Source of the DNA: DASUNP01 sp963728545
GTDB taxonomy: Bacteria > Acidobacteriota > Blastocatellia > UBA7656
Assembly (NCBI GenBank): GCA_963728545.1
Contig: CAVSKO010000002.1
Span: 2,666,001-2,730,000 of the forward strand
Length of the DNA stretch: 64,000 nucleotides
Direction: 5' to 3'
Numbering within the stretch: the stretch's first letter is position 1; every line of letters begins with the position of its first letter. The notes beneath the pieces were generated by a model. That model was given only the letters and a program-made list of their open reading frames with translations, made no database searches and was not told the DNA's origin. This document shows positions 50,398 through 61,774 of this stretch, piece after piece. Both the position numbers and the translations under genes were made by a program.

Positions 50398-50497
50398 ATG
50401 GGGAGAGCTTTTGATGCTTCCCCTACTGTCACACCCCCAATCAAAAGCGAGATAAAGGAATATCTTCTCAAATTCTTTTACTAATGACTTTAATCGA

Positions 50498-51835
50498 TCA
50501 CTCGCTTCGTCGTCGCAATGCCTGAACCTGGCTGAGCAGGCGGCGAGCAATCTCCGAGTCGGGGTTTGCTTTTTGCAGCATACGCAATTCCTTTTCGGCC
50601 TCCTCCAGTAACCCGGCTTCCGCGTACAGCACTCCCAGCGCCAGGTGCGATGAGGCATATGCTCGCTTCGCTTTCGCCAGCTCATTTGCTTTCGCTCGAT
50701 CAAGAATGCGGAATTTCGCCTGCGGCGCGGGCGGACGCGGTGAAGTGAACTCCTGCTCGTCCTGGACGGCTTTCACCTGCCAGGAATAAACGTTGCCGCG
50801 CGCGAGTGATTGCACCGGCGTCCACGTTTGGTTTGTGAGTCGCGGGCTGGTGGCAACAAGGTTGAACTTGCTGTCGTAAATCTCAACGACGTACACGGCC
50901 GCCCCTTCCATCGGCGACCAGCGGAAAGTCGGGTGATCGCTCAGCAACACTTTTCCAAGAGGCTCGATGACGGAAAACTCGCTTCCCTGATTGTCAGCAC
51001 CCATCAGCGAACTCGGAGGCCGGGTGAGTCCCTTGAGTTGTGATGATCTTTCGATCCGCCGGGTGGTGAGCGCTTCACGCAGCATGCTCCGGTAAGCTAC
51101 CGGCAGGTCATCAACGCCCGAAAGCTTGCCTTCCTGATCCAGGGTCAACCGACTTTCACCGTCATCGAGCTGCGCGACCAGGGGCACCTGTACGGGTTCG
51201 GACGGAGGGGCTGGTTGCGGCGGAGGATCGGGTATGGCGACAATCTCCTGTCTCGTCTCTCTTTCCTGTGGCGTTCGCCAAATGAGCCAGCCGGTCACCG
51301 CCAATAAAAGAATCGCCAGTGCTGCGCCAAAGGCCAGTCCCGGAGCCCCCCGGAATGGAGTGAGTAGAGAAGCAACCGTTCGATGCCAAAAGCCCTCGGT
51401 TGGAGGGGAGACAGGAGCCGGATGATATTCGCGTTCGAGTGAGGGCGCGATCTGATTTCTGAAAGTGTCCAGGTCATCAACTGCCAGAGCGCACTGCTCG
51501 CAACCGGTCAAATGTTCGGCGGCCACTTGAAATTCCTCGCCCGACAGGTTTCTATCAACATATCCGGCCGTCTGTTCAGCATTCAGATGCCCGCGTACCA
51601 GGTGTGTTGAAGATATCTCTGCCGCCTCGCCAAGGAGTTCGTATCGCAGGGCGAAGAATGTTGCGTCGCCGTTCATAGCACGTTCGGTCCGCAGCCGGCA
51701 TGCTTCACACTCGCCCAGATGATCGGACACCGACATCAGTTCCGCAACGCGTAGCCGTTGCCGGCAGTAATCTTCAACCTGTTTTTTATTCAGGTGTTCC
51801 ACAAATTCCCTTTTATCCCCTCCGTCTCGATTCAA
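50498..51835 (-). CDS. Anti-sigma-type membrane protein with two zinc fingers, FN3-like and TPR-like parts
   Basis: 445 residues. Two zf-HC2-like motifs, HLGECEACRLRTERAMN near residue 40 and HLTGCEQCALAVDDL near 108, precede a membrane helix (PGLAFGAALAILLLAVTGWL, ~165-185). A proline-rich linker, a fibronectin-III-like domain (HPTFRWSPMEGAAVYVVEIY) and a TPR-like end (LALGVLYAEAGLLEEAEKEL) follow. It lies 55 bases downstream of the sigma gene at 51891, so it is the likely membrane anti-sigma factor for it. Confidence 0.85.
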   Translation of the reverse strand: MNRDGGDKREFVEHLNKKQVEDYCRQRLRVAELMSVSDHLGECEACRLRTERAMNGDATFFALRYELLGEAAEISSTHLVRGHLNAEQTAGYVDRNLSGEEFQVAAEHLTGCEQCALAVDDLDTFRNQIAPSLEREYHPAPVSPPTEGFWHRTVASLLTPFRGAPGLAFGAALAILLLAVTGWLIWRTPQERETRQEIVAIPDPPPQPAPPSEPVQVPLVAQLDDGESRLTLDQEGKLSGVDDLPVAYRSMLREALTTRRIERSSQLKGLTRPPSSLMGADNQGSEFSVIEPLGKVLLSDHPTFRWSPMEGAAVYVVEIYDSKFNLVATSPRLTNQTWTPVQSLARGNVYSWQVKAVQDEQEFTSPRPPAPQAKFRILDRAKANELAKAKRAYASSHLALGVLYAEAGLLEEAEKELRMLQKANPDSEIARRLLSQVQALRRRSE

Positions 51836-51890
51836 ACTTTCTGCGTATCTTAATAAGTTGACGAAACGCGCCGGTTATTAGCACCGTCTT

Positions 51891-52946
51891 TTAAATAAAT
51901 CCTTTTAACCGGCGCGTCAGCCGTTCACGTCCCGATTTGCGCGCGTTGATCACCTGCTGCCGCGTCAGTCCCAGCAACTCGGCAATTCCAGCGTCTTCAA
52001 GCGGCAGCCCGTTCCACAACTCGGCAAATTTGTCCGCACTCATCTCCAGCGCGTCCGCCAGTTGGCGCAGAGTCGCGACCCCCGTTGCCGGAAACAGTGC
52101 GATACACCCGCGCCCTTCGGCGTCCTTCAGGTTCAGCAACAATGCCGTGCGCTGATTCAGCGGAAGCTGTTGCAGTTCTTCCCACAACCTTTGCAAAAAG
52201 ATACGCTTTTCGACCTGCCATGCCGGGTCCGGTTCTGAGGCGGCGGCTCGAAACTTGATGGCGCCTTCGTTCTCATCAATCAATTCAATCGGCTGATCCC
52301 TGATTCCGAGCAGCGTGGCCAGCGCGCTCACCAGCTCATCGAATTCAACGGGGCTGCCCAGGTGATTGAAAATTGCGGCAAGGATGTCGCCCAGCCCTTG
52401 ACGGCTGCCGCTTTTTAGCGTCCGGATGTCGGCCAGCAGCCCCTCATCATCTGACAGGTGGCCGAGCCGCGCTGCGGCCACCGCTCTCTTTTTTCCTTGC
52501 CATACCGCAAAGCCGGCCACCTGTTTCCTGTCCTCATCCTGCCAGAGCGCCAAACCACGCTGGTGCGTCAGCAGGTACTGAAGCCGGTTTTTGAGCGCAT
52601 GCCGTTCCGGGAATTGGCGTCGCATCCAGCGGGAACACGTCCGGTGCGCGATGACAGCCGCCATCCCGCGCACGTCTGTGATCGGATGCTCGTCGGGCTG
52701 TTTGCGAAGCTGCTGCAATTCCGCCAGTAATTGCACCAGCACTTCCTGATAAATGTCATCGGTCTCGGCTCGCCCGTCCGCGCGATAAGAGTTGAGATGG
52801 AGTTTATAGCGGATGATGCCTTTGATGACCGGTTCGGCGTGGAGAGTGATAAGTCGTAAGAGGAGTTCGTCGGCCTGTTCGCCGCTCGCCTCCAGCAAAA
52901 GAGGTTCGAGCAGGGTGTCGATCTTGGCCATTGATGCAATCATTGC
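51891..52946 (-). CDS. Divergent sigma-70-like factor, 351 aa
   Basis: Start MIASMAKIDTLLEPLLLEAS at 52946 with GGAG upstream. Region 2-like sequence TDDIYQEVLVQLLAELQQLR and TCSRWMRRQFPERHALKNRL lies near residues 65-125, an unusual 150-residue spacer follows, and region 4-like LPLNQRTALLLNLKD then PLEDAGIAELLGLTRQQVIN and ARKSGRERLTRRLKGF close the protein. The long spacer is atypical for ECF sigma factors. It is followed by its probable anti-sigma gene and preceded by the shared element copy D, which suggests autoregulation. Confidence 0.8.
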   Translation of the reverse strand, partial: AMIASMAKIDTLLEPLLLEASGEQADELLLRLITLHAEPVIKGIIRYKLHLNSYRADGRAETDDIYQEVLVQLLAELQQLRKQPDEHPITDVRGMAAVIAHRTCSRWMRRQFPERHALKNRLQYLLTHQRGLALWQDEDRKQVAGFAVWQGKKRAVAAARLGHLSDDEGLLADIRTLKSGSRQGLGDILAAIFNHLGSPVEFDELVSALATLLGIRDQPIELIDENEGAIKFRAAASEPDPAWQVEKRIFLQRLWEELQQLPLNQRTALLLNLKDAEGRGCIALFPATGVATLRQLADALEMSADKFAELWNGLPLEDAGIAELLGLTRQQVINARKSGRERLTRRLKGFI

Positions 52947-53084
52947 TTCTCTCCTTCTGAATTGGTTAGAGGTGATCAGGATTGAACTAACCACGGGGAC
53001 ACGGGAGCGCAGGGAAGCTGTAGAGATTATTACAAGCCAATCTGACAGCGATGAGTAATCAGGTAAAATCCTACAATCTCAAAT

Positions 53085-53135
53085 CGAACAGGCATTCACT
53101 ATTGAGTGCCGAAAGGTGCTGAACTTTCCACAAGG
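53085..53135 (-). promoter_or_regulatory. Shared upstream element, copy D (before the sigma gene)
   Basis: It reads GGCATTCACTATTGAGTGCC, then GAAAGGTGCTGAACTTTCCA on the plus strand, matching copy B (GGCATTC..ATTG..TGCCGAAA and GCTGAACTTTCCA). It lies about 140-190 bases upstream of the sigma gene start. The distal TATTACT part is less clear in this copy. Confidence 0.5.
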
Positions 53136-53158
53136 GCGGATATGGATAAGGAATGTGA

Positions 53159-53214
53159 AAACCACAAAGACACAAGGGATTCAAAACTTCGTGATCTCTG
53201 TGTCTTTGTGGTTT
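53159..53214. repeat. Palindrome with 16-bp perfect arms (aaaccacaaagacaca type)
   Basis: AAACCACAAAGACACA at 53159-53174 and its exact inverse at 53199-53214 enclose 24 bases. It lies between the di-haem gene stop and the sigma-gene promoter, so it could terminate transcripts entering from either side. It is similar in style to the elements at 10349 and 11332. Confidence 0.8.
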
Positions 53215-53221
53215 ACGTCTC

Positions 53222-55495
53222 TCAAAATGCTATATCGGCCCTGGCGGAATTCTTCAGGGCGATAGCCTGGTTGATCAACTGATTCCTCAAGCCCGAGATC
53301 GGAGTCACGAGCGCCACGGCATCTATAGCCGCTGCCTGACGCAGTTTCTTCTGAGCCTCGGGATGCAGGTGACCGCCATCAAGCACTTCGATGGCATCAT
53401 CGAGTTCCGATAAAGAGAGCTTGAGCAGTTCCTGCGCCTGCTGGAAATTGGTTGCATTTTTTGCCCTGTTGTCCAGATCGACAGAGGAACGGATGTTTTC
53501 CAGCACATTGATGAGCCTGAGGAATGCGGCCACCGCTTCTACTTCGGTCGCCTCCAGGTGTATCCCCATCCCGCTCGGGTCGAGGAACTTTATATTCTGA
53601 GCTATGGGCGAGTTATTGAAGGAGGAGCTGTTGTAGAACTCCACGGCGCCTTCTATTGTCGTGATCGAGTTGTCGTGAAAGAAAGGCCCCGTGTCTGCCG
53701 CTTCCACCAGCACAGGCGTGTTGAAGGTCCGCTTGTTTAGATCATTAGGAGGAAAGGGGAAGTTTGCCGCCCCGTTTCCGAAACCCAGGAATTTCCCGTT
53801 GCGGAATATAGGGTCTTTCCCGAAGCCTCCGTCCGGGGGTATGTTCTGCGGCGGGACCAGCAGAGTCGCCGGACGGTTGGGCTGATCCTCTATGCCCGTG
53901 TCGAAGTTAGAATTGGTTGGCGCAATGCCGGTGCCCGGATCGTTGTTTTGACTAAACAGAGCGCCCTCGACGAAATCGCCTGCGCCTCCGTTGAAATGGC
54001 AGAGGATGCATCTTCCGGCTCCCTGCGAAGGTTGGTTGAAGAGTGGAGTGCCGTCAAGAGGGTTGATGATGGTTCCGGGGTTATTGAATATCTCCTGCCC
54101 CTTACTCGCCTTTTCATTCTTCAGCTTCAACGCGCCTACCCCGGCCAGTTTCAGATTCTGCCTGCGTCCCAGAGATTTCTGGAAGGCTTCCAGCGCATCA
54201 AGCTGTGCCACGGTCGGCATTGTGAAATCTACGCCGGGGACTCTGTTCAGCGTCTTGGTGTAGTGCTGGATTATTGCCCCTATCATGAAATCCCTCAAAG
54301 TTCCCGTAGCCTGGTGAACCGTTCCGTCGGCAAGCGTAAAAGTGCCGACTGGAGCGCCGTCACCACTCCATCCCACTCTTTCCACCGGCGGCACAACAGG
54401 CCCTAACGGAGTATGCGTTTCATCGAATTGCGATGGAGCAAGCGTGTCCGGAAGCATCGCCAGTGTGTGCGGCACGCTGCGCATCACAAACTTGTTAGGC
54501 AGATCTTGGAACCCGTCAACGTTCTCCAGAATCAGACCGAACTTCCTCATAAGGACCGGGTTCTCGAAATTCTGAGAGAGAGCGGGGTTGAATTCTGCGA
54601 CAAATAGCGGATCGGTTGGGGACAATGTCGAGATGAACTCCGGGTCTATAGTGAGGTTGTTATCCTCGCGGTGGCAAGTTCCGCAGGTCCTTCCGTTGCC
54701 GTTGAACGTGCCGTTGAAAAAGGAGTTCCTCCCCTGGGTGATAAGCTGCTCCAGGGCGGTTGACGGATTGGGTATCGGCCCGACATCGGCCTGGGCAGTC
54801 GGACTAACAAAGTCAGCCAGCTTCTCAAACACGCCTTTCTCACGAACGGGCTCGGCCGACTTGTCGCTATCCGGAAGCACTCCGAAGCGGCCCTGTTTTT
54901 CGCTGTGATAGAGCCTGTGAAAGAGTGTGGTCTGCCCGATCAGGAGCCTGTCTTCGACGGGGCTTTTGCCGGCGGGCGTGATTGCTATGAAATCCGGTTC
55001 GAAGTCCGGGGGGACTTCAGGGCCGAAGCTGGCGTCGAGTTTTGCAACCCCGCCTTTGTGGCTCAAGCTGCCCACACGCACTAAAGCATCTCCCTCTTCC
55101 GGTAGAACCGTGCCGCCGGAAGCGGCAGCATTGTCTATCAGCCAGAAATCCAACGCTTCGGTTTCGGCGAAGCCCTTGACTTCTACTGACACCGTCTTAT
55201 CGATGAGATTCAGCTTGGCGAGTCCGGAGGCGCTGGCCTGCTTGGACGTTGTGACTCGGCTTGAACTCATGGGCAGGACAATGTTGCGCTCCCCACCATT
55301 CTGTTCAAAACTGGCAGCCCAGGCTTTGTACCCGGCCTCAAGTGTTTCAACGCTGCCCAGACCTGTGCTGTGCAGGCTATCGTTATTAGTATTAGATGAT
55401 ACTTTGCCCTCAATAAGCTCAACAAGAATGAGACCTCCGAATATAAACAGGAGGAAGGAAAAAAGTATCGTGAGTTTAAGTGTTCTCGGCTTCAT
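53222..55495 (-). CDS. Exported di-haem cytochrome c peroxidase-like protein
   Basis: 757 residues with an N-terminal membrane anchor or signal (LTILFSFLLFIFGGLILVEL). Two c-type haem motifs are visible: NGRTCGTCHREDNNL near residue 270 and AGRCILCHFNGGAGD near 497. The part from ~480 onward (IEDQPNRPATLLVPPQNIPP, FNTPVLVEAADTGPFFHDNS, TIEGAVEFYN) matches the MauG/CcpA superfamily. The N-terminal ~210 residues are an extra domain. Likely periplasmic, anchored in the inner membrane. It may oxidise a small molecule or protein; peroxidase activity is not certain. Confidence 0.85.
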   Translation of the reverse strand: MKPRTLKLTILFSFLLFIFGGLILVELIEGKVSSNTNNDSLHSTGLGSVETLEAGYKAWAASFEQNGGERNIVLPMSSSRVTTSKQASASGLAKLNLIDKTVSVEVKGFAETEALDFWLIDNAAASGGTVLPEEGDALVRVGSLSHKGGVAKLDASFGPEVPPDFEPDFIAITPAGKSPVEDRLLIGQTTLFHRLYHSEKQGRFGVLPDSDKSAEPVREKGVFEKLADFVSPTAQADVGPIPNPSTALEQLITQGRNSFFNGTFNGNGRTCGTCHREDNNLTIDPEFISTLSPTDPLFVAEFNPALSQNFENPVLMRKFGLILENVDGFQDLPNKFVMRSVPHTLAMLPDTLAPSQFDETHTPLGPVVPPVERVGWSGDGAPVGTFTLADGTVHQATGTLRDFMIGAIIQHYTKTLNRVPGVDFTMPTVAQLDALEAFQKSLGRRQNLKLAGVGALKLKNEKASKGQEIFNNPGTIINPLDGTPLFNQPSQGAGRCILCHFNGGAGDFVEGALFSQNNDPGTGIAPTNSNFDTGIEDQPNRPATLLVPPQNIPPDGGFGKDPIFRNGKFLGFGNGAANFPFPPNDLNKRTFNTPVLVEAADTGPFFHDNSITTIEGAVEFYNSSSFNNSPIAQNIKFLDPSGMGIHLEATEVEAVAAFLRLINVLENIRSSVDLDNRAKNATNFQQAQELLKLSLSELDDAIEVLDGGHLHPEAQKKLRQAAAIDAVALVTPISGLRNQLINQAIALKNSARADIAF

Positions 55496-55551
55496 ATTTT
55501 TTTCTCCTCAAAGTCTGATCCTGGGGGATCGTTTTTAAATAGTGACTAACC

Positions 55552-56250
55552 TCACTTTGTAGCACCGGCGCTTTTTAACAACTGGACCATTTCGGGGAGT
55601 CGCCGGTCCTCGGCAATCATGAGGGCTGTCTTCTGATCGTTGCTTTCCACGCCTACATCCGCACCGCGCTCCAGCAGGACTTTCGCGGTATTGGTGTGGC
55701 CTTTAAAGACTGCGCGCATCAAAGCCGTCCATCCGCCTTTATCGCTGATGCCCGGATCGGCGCCTTTCTCCAACAGGGTTTCTACAATCTCGGCGTGATC
55801 CTCCCAGGATGCGAACATCAGGGCAGTCATGCCGTTTGCGGCTTGCGTATTAAGGTCAGGGCTTTCGGCGAGCAGGGCATTGACGGTCTCTGAATTGCCC
55901 TTCCAGCAGGCGGTCATCAAAGCTGTGCCGCCGTGCTTATCTTTATCATTCGGGTCGGCCCCTCTCATAAGAAGCAACTTCAGAGCATCTGCCTGATCGG
56001 ATAATGCAGCGACCGACAAGGCGGGCTGACCCTCGTAGGTCTTTGTTTCAGTGCTCATCCCGGCGTCTAAAAACAGGGCCAGTGCGGATGTGTCGCCTTG
56101 CCTGACGGTGTCCATGAAAGCCACTTCGGTAAAAGGGATGTTCATCTGCGCAAGCTCAAGGCGAGCGGCATCAGCGCTCTTCCCGCAGCCTGCCGAAAAG
56201 ATCGCCAGAACAAATATCAATGGAAAAATAATTGTGCGTATCATAGTCAT
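55552..56250 (-). CDS. Ankyrin-repeat lipoprotein
   Basis: 232 residues from MTMIRTIIFPLIFVLAIFSAG (56250), AGGAG six bases upstream; readings upstream to 56532 pass through a dispersed repeat. Lipobox FSAGC with Cys near residue 21. Four to five ankyrin repeats follow: LLLMRGADPNDKDKHGGTAL, MTACWKGNSETVNALLAESP, MFASWEDHAEIVETLLEKGA and MRAVFKGHTNTAKVLLERGA. A binding or scaffold role in the cell envelope is likely. It is next to the di-haem protein gene (56 bases), so a shared role is possible. Confidence 0.88.
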   Translation of the reverse strand: MTMIRTIIFPLIFVLAIFSAGCGKSADAARLELAQMNIPFTEVAFMDTVRQGDTSALALFLDAGMSTETKTYEGQPALSVAALSDQADALKLLLMRGADPNDKDKHGGTALMTACWKGNSETVNALLAESPDLNTQAANGMTALMFASWEDHAEIVETLLEKGADPGISDKGGWTALMRAVFKGHTNTAKVLLERGADVGVESNDQKTALMIAEDRRLPEMVQLLKSAGATK

Positions 56251-56660
56251 TTGGTTCTCCTGGCGAATTACCGAATCCAGCAATTGGGGCGGTTTGCCGA
56301 CGAATCTGCTAACAAGATCAGAAACTAAATTCCATCTCACTCTGGTATGCGTCATCCGCAGAAAAACTCCATCACGAGAGCGAATTTTTTTTAATTTCCC
56401 AGAAAAAACTGCCCCGGAGGGGCAAGCGGATATTAGCCGGTGGTGCAACCACCGGGATGGATCAGCTATAATCAAGCGCCCTGGAGGGGCGCAGGACGTT
56501 GAATTGATCCGGCCGCGAGAGCTTGCAATCAATCCGGCGGTTGCACAGCCGGCTAATATCTTTTGTTCATCTGGAGCGATTCATCGAACCTTGACTATTT
56601 GGTGATCATCCGCTTTCTGTGATCTAATTGACGTAAGCTCAGGTTTCGTAGCAGATCACT
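56251..56660. other. Divergent gap holding a dispersed repeat
   Basis: 410 bases between the ankyrin lipoprotein and the plus-strand ECF sigma gene. It is filled mostly by repeat family 1 (56409-56560). Promoters in both directions must lie in the remainder; none was identified with confidence. Confidence 0.45.
56409..56560. repeat. Dispersed palindromic repeat, family 1, copy 2
   Basis: It begins ACTGCCCCGGAGGGGCA, then GGATATTAGCCGGTGGTGCA, a GCGCCCTGGAGGGGCGC hairpin in the middle, and finishes with GGCGGTTGCACAGCCGGCTA then ATATC, the inverse of its start. The ends thus form an inverted pair. It is closely related to copy 1 at 20384. Confidence 0.85.
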
Positions 56661-57227
56661 ATGACAATGCCTGCATCGCAAAACGTGACGCAGCTGCTGC
56701 TGGCGTGGGAACGGGGCGATGAAGCAGCCCGCGACGAGTTGATCCCGCTCGTTTATGATGCGTTGCGCCGTATCGCGCGTCATCATCTGCGCGGCGAACG
56801 CGCCGGCCACACGCTGCAAACCACCGCGCTGATCAATGAGGCATATCTGAAACTGGTCGAGCAATCGGTTCCGTGGCAGAGCCGCGAGCACTTCTTCGGC
56901 ATCGCGGCCCGGTTGATGCGCCAGATCCTCGTCAATTACGCGCGGTCCCGGCAGCGGCTCAAACGCGGCGGCGACCGGCAGCAGATTTCGCTCACGTCCG
57001 TCGCCGGGAAAGCAAACGAAGAGACCGCAGACCTGCTGGCGCTTAATGAGGCGCTCGAAACCCTGGCCGAGGTTGATCCGCAAAAGAGTCGTATCGTCGA
57101 GCTTCGCTTCTTTGGCGGATTGACGATTGAAGAGACGGCCCATGTAATGGGCATTTCGACTCCCAGCGTCGAGCGCGGATGGCGCGCGGCTCGCGCCTGG
57201 TTGCAAACAGAGTTAGGCTCGCTCTGA
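56661..57227 (+). CDS. ECF-type RNA polymerase sigma factor paired with kinase
   Basis: 188 residues, same group as the one at 23123. Region 2: HHLRGERAGHTLQTTALINE and FFGIAARLMRQILVNYARSR; region 4: RIVELRFFGGLTIEETAHVM then GISTPSVERGWRAARAWLQ. It is followed after 28 bases by a Ser/Thr kinase-TPR gene, the arrangement known for these sigma factors in acidobacteria and planctomycetes, where the kinase is thought to control the sigma. A 19-bp tandem duplication covers its last codons. Confidence 0.94.
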   Translation: MTMPASQNVTQLLLAWERGDEAARDELIPLVYDALRRIARHHLRGERAGHTLQTTALINEAYLKLVEQSVPWQSREHFFGIAARLMRQILVNYARSRQRLKRGGDRQQISLTSVAGKANEETADLLALNEALETLAEVDPQKSRIVELRFFGGLTIEETAHVMGISTPSVERGWRAARAWLQTELGSL

Positions 57228-57251
57228 TTTCATAGGCTCGCTCTGATTTCA
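57214..57251. repeat. Exact 19-bp tandem duplication at sigma-kinase junction
   Basis: TAGGCTCGCTCTGATTTCA occurs twice in direct succession (57214-57232 and 57233-57251). The first unit contains the sigma stop codon, and the second ends four bases before the kinase ATG. It lengthens the spacer between the two genes and leaves the kinase without an obvious ribosome site. Confidence 0.9.
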
Positions 57252-57255
57252 AAAG

Positions 57256-60477
<3,222 letters not shown>

Positions 60478-60535
60478 GCGTGATTGAAACAACAAGCGGG
60501 ACGATCACGGCGCTGGCGGACGAGTCATTCGATTT

Positions 60536-60710
60536 TTAAAGGCCGAGTTGCTGGCTGCCGAGGTAATAATAAAGTCCTCGCGCTCCCATCAACTCTTCGT
60601 GAGTCCCCTGCTCAACGAGCTTGCCTTTTTCGATGACCAGGATCAGGTCGGCGTCGCGGATCGTGCTCAGCCGGTGCGCGATGACGAGCGAGGTCCGGCC
60701 TCTCAACAAC
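60536..60710 (-). pseudogene. C-terminal remnant of an ABC transporter ATPase
   Basis: It reads LLRGRTSLVIAHRLSTIRDA, then DLILVIEKGKLVEQGTHEEL, then MGARGLYYYLGSQQLGL. The histidine switch loop (AHRLST) and the VEQGTHEEL motif of exporter-type ATPases are present, but the Walker motifs and membrane domain are gone. It ends where a TPR fragment of the opposite strand begins. Confidence 0.75.
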
Positions 60711-60780
60711 GGCAGGGCGAATTGACAATAGCCGCAGCGATCTACGAGCGCGCCCTGACCATATTCGAGCGGGCGCTCCA
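60711..60780 (+). pseudogene. TPR fragment
   Basis: It reads QGELTIAAAIYERALTIFER then ALH, one TPR helix pair on the plus strand, wedged between the ABC ATPase remnant (minus) and the HlyD remnant (plus). It has no start or stop of its own. Confidence 0.4.
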
Positions 60781-61050
60781 TCCGATATCGCCGCAGTCGT
60801 CATCAAACTGCCTGAAACCGTAACGGCCGACTTTATTCTGGTGCCCGCGCGAGGGACCGACCCTATCAAAGCCACTCGGCAGGGCATAGTCAATCGGGTA
60901 TTCGTCGGCGAAGGCGATTCGGTAAATCAGGGCGATGTGATAGCCACTCTCAGATCGGAGGCGGCAAAGCGGAGATCGTCGTCGGCAGTCGCTCGCTGAT
61001 CGAATACGTTTTCGAACCGCCTGACGCGGTCTGGGTTTCTTGTAAATTGC
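60781..61050 (+). pseudogene. HlyD-family adaptor remnant with internal deletion
   Basis: The first part reads SDIAAVVIKLPETVTADFIL, ARGTDPIKATRQGIVNRVFV then GEGDSVNQGDVIATLRSEAA, a biotinyl-lipoyl-like membrane-fusion motif. At about 60955 the frame jumps to GGKAEIVVGSRSLIEYVFEP, the characteristic C-terminal end of HlyD-type adaptors. The middle of the gene is deleted. It fits with the ABC ATPase remnant next to it as the leftover of a type I exporter or bacteriocin-type ABC system. Confidence 0.65.
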
Positions 61051-61060
61051 TTCGGCAATA

Positions 61061-61480
61061 ACGAGATTTCGAGCACCTCGGCAATCTCTTCGTTGCTCAA
61101 TCCGCCGAAGAAGCGCATCTCGACGATGCGGCTTTTGCGCTCATCCATCTTCGCAAGGTTTGAGAGCGCGTCGTCCAGGGCGACCATATCATCGCTTTGC
61201 CCCATTCTGACCGTGAGGTCTTCATCGAGCGAGACGTGAGGCGCAGTATTGCCTGCGAGGCGCGGGCGCTGGCGCGCGAAATCGACCAGGATGCGCCGCA
61301 TGAGTTGCGCGGAGACGCCGAAAAAATGCGCCCGGTTTTTCCACTCGACATTCTTCCAGTTGATCAATCGCATGTAGGCTTCATTAACCAGGGCCGTCGG
61401 TTGCAGCAGATGTCCCGCGCGCTCCTGCCCCATGTACCGCCTGGCCAGCCTGTAGAGTTCCGTATGTACCATCGGGACCA
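61061..61480 (-). pseudogene. ECF sigma factor truncated at both ends
   Basis: It contains YMGQERAGHLLQPTALVNEA, FFGVSAQLMRRILVDFARQR and RIVEMRFFGGLSNEEIAEVL, then ends at EIS, where the region 4 helix should follow. Its N terminus is lost in the family 1 repeat at 61482-61559. An open frame continues to 60927, but its last part is the antisense of the HlyD remnant. Not functional as a sigma factor. Confidence 0.75.
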
Positions 61481-61481
61481 T

Positions 61482-61559
61482 ATGTCCGGTGGCTTCACCA
61501 CCGGCTAATGTCCGTTTGCCCCTCCGGGGCAATTATTATTTCCCAGCTTCTAAGAATTA
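61482..61559. repeat. Dispersed palindromic repeat, family 1, copy 3 (reversed)
   Basis: It reads on the minus strand TTCTTAGAAGCTGGGAAATA, then ATAATTGCCCCGGAGGGGCA, then ACATTAGCCGGTGGTGAAGC with CACCGG, i.e. the beginning of copy 1 in opposite orientation. It forms the breakpoint of the truncated sigma gene. Confidence 0.85.
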
Positions 61560-61774
61560 TAGACCCTGCGCGGGAGGCTCAACGATTGATCGGAAAGTAA
61601 GACAACTGGTTGAGGGCTGAAATGATCAGGCCACTGATACGAACAATTCTTAAGTGGAGATTGAAGCTAAATGATTCAAGGGCGCTCCGTCTGTATGATT
61701 AGAGCGCCTTTCATTGTACTAGCGCCGAATTCACCGAAGCGGTATTATCCCGTCCGAAAAGGAGGATAACAGGG
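61533..61774. other. Promoter region before the CocE/NonD gene
   Basis: 242 bases, partly repeat, without a gene. AAAGGAGG precedes the hydrolase ATG at 61775 by about 10 bases. A GGGCGCTCC/AGAGCGCC pair near 61680-61712 could form a hairpin. Confidence 0.4.
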
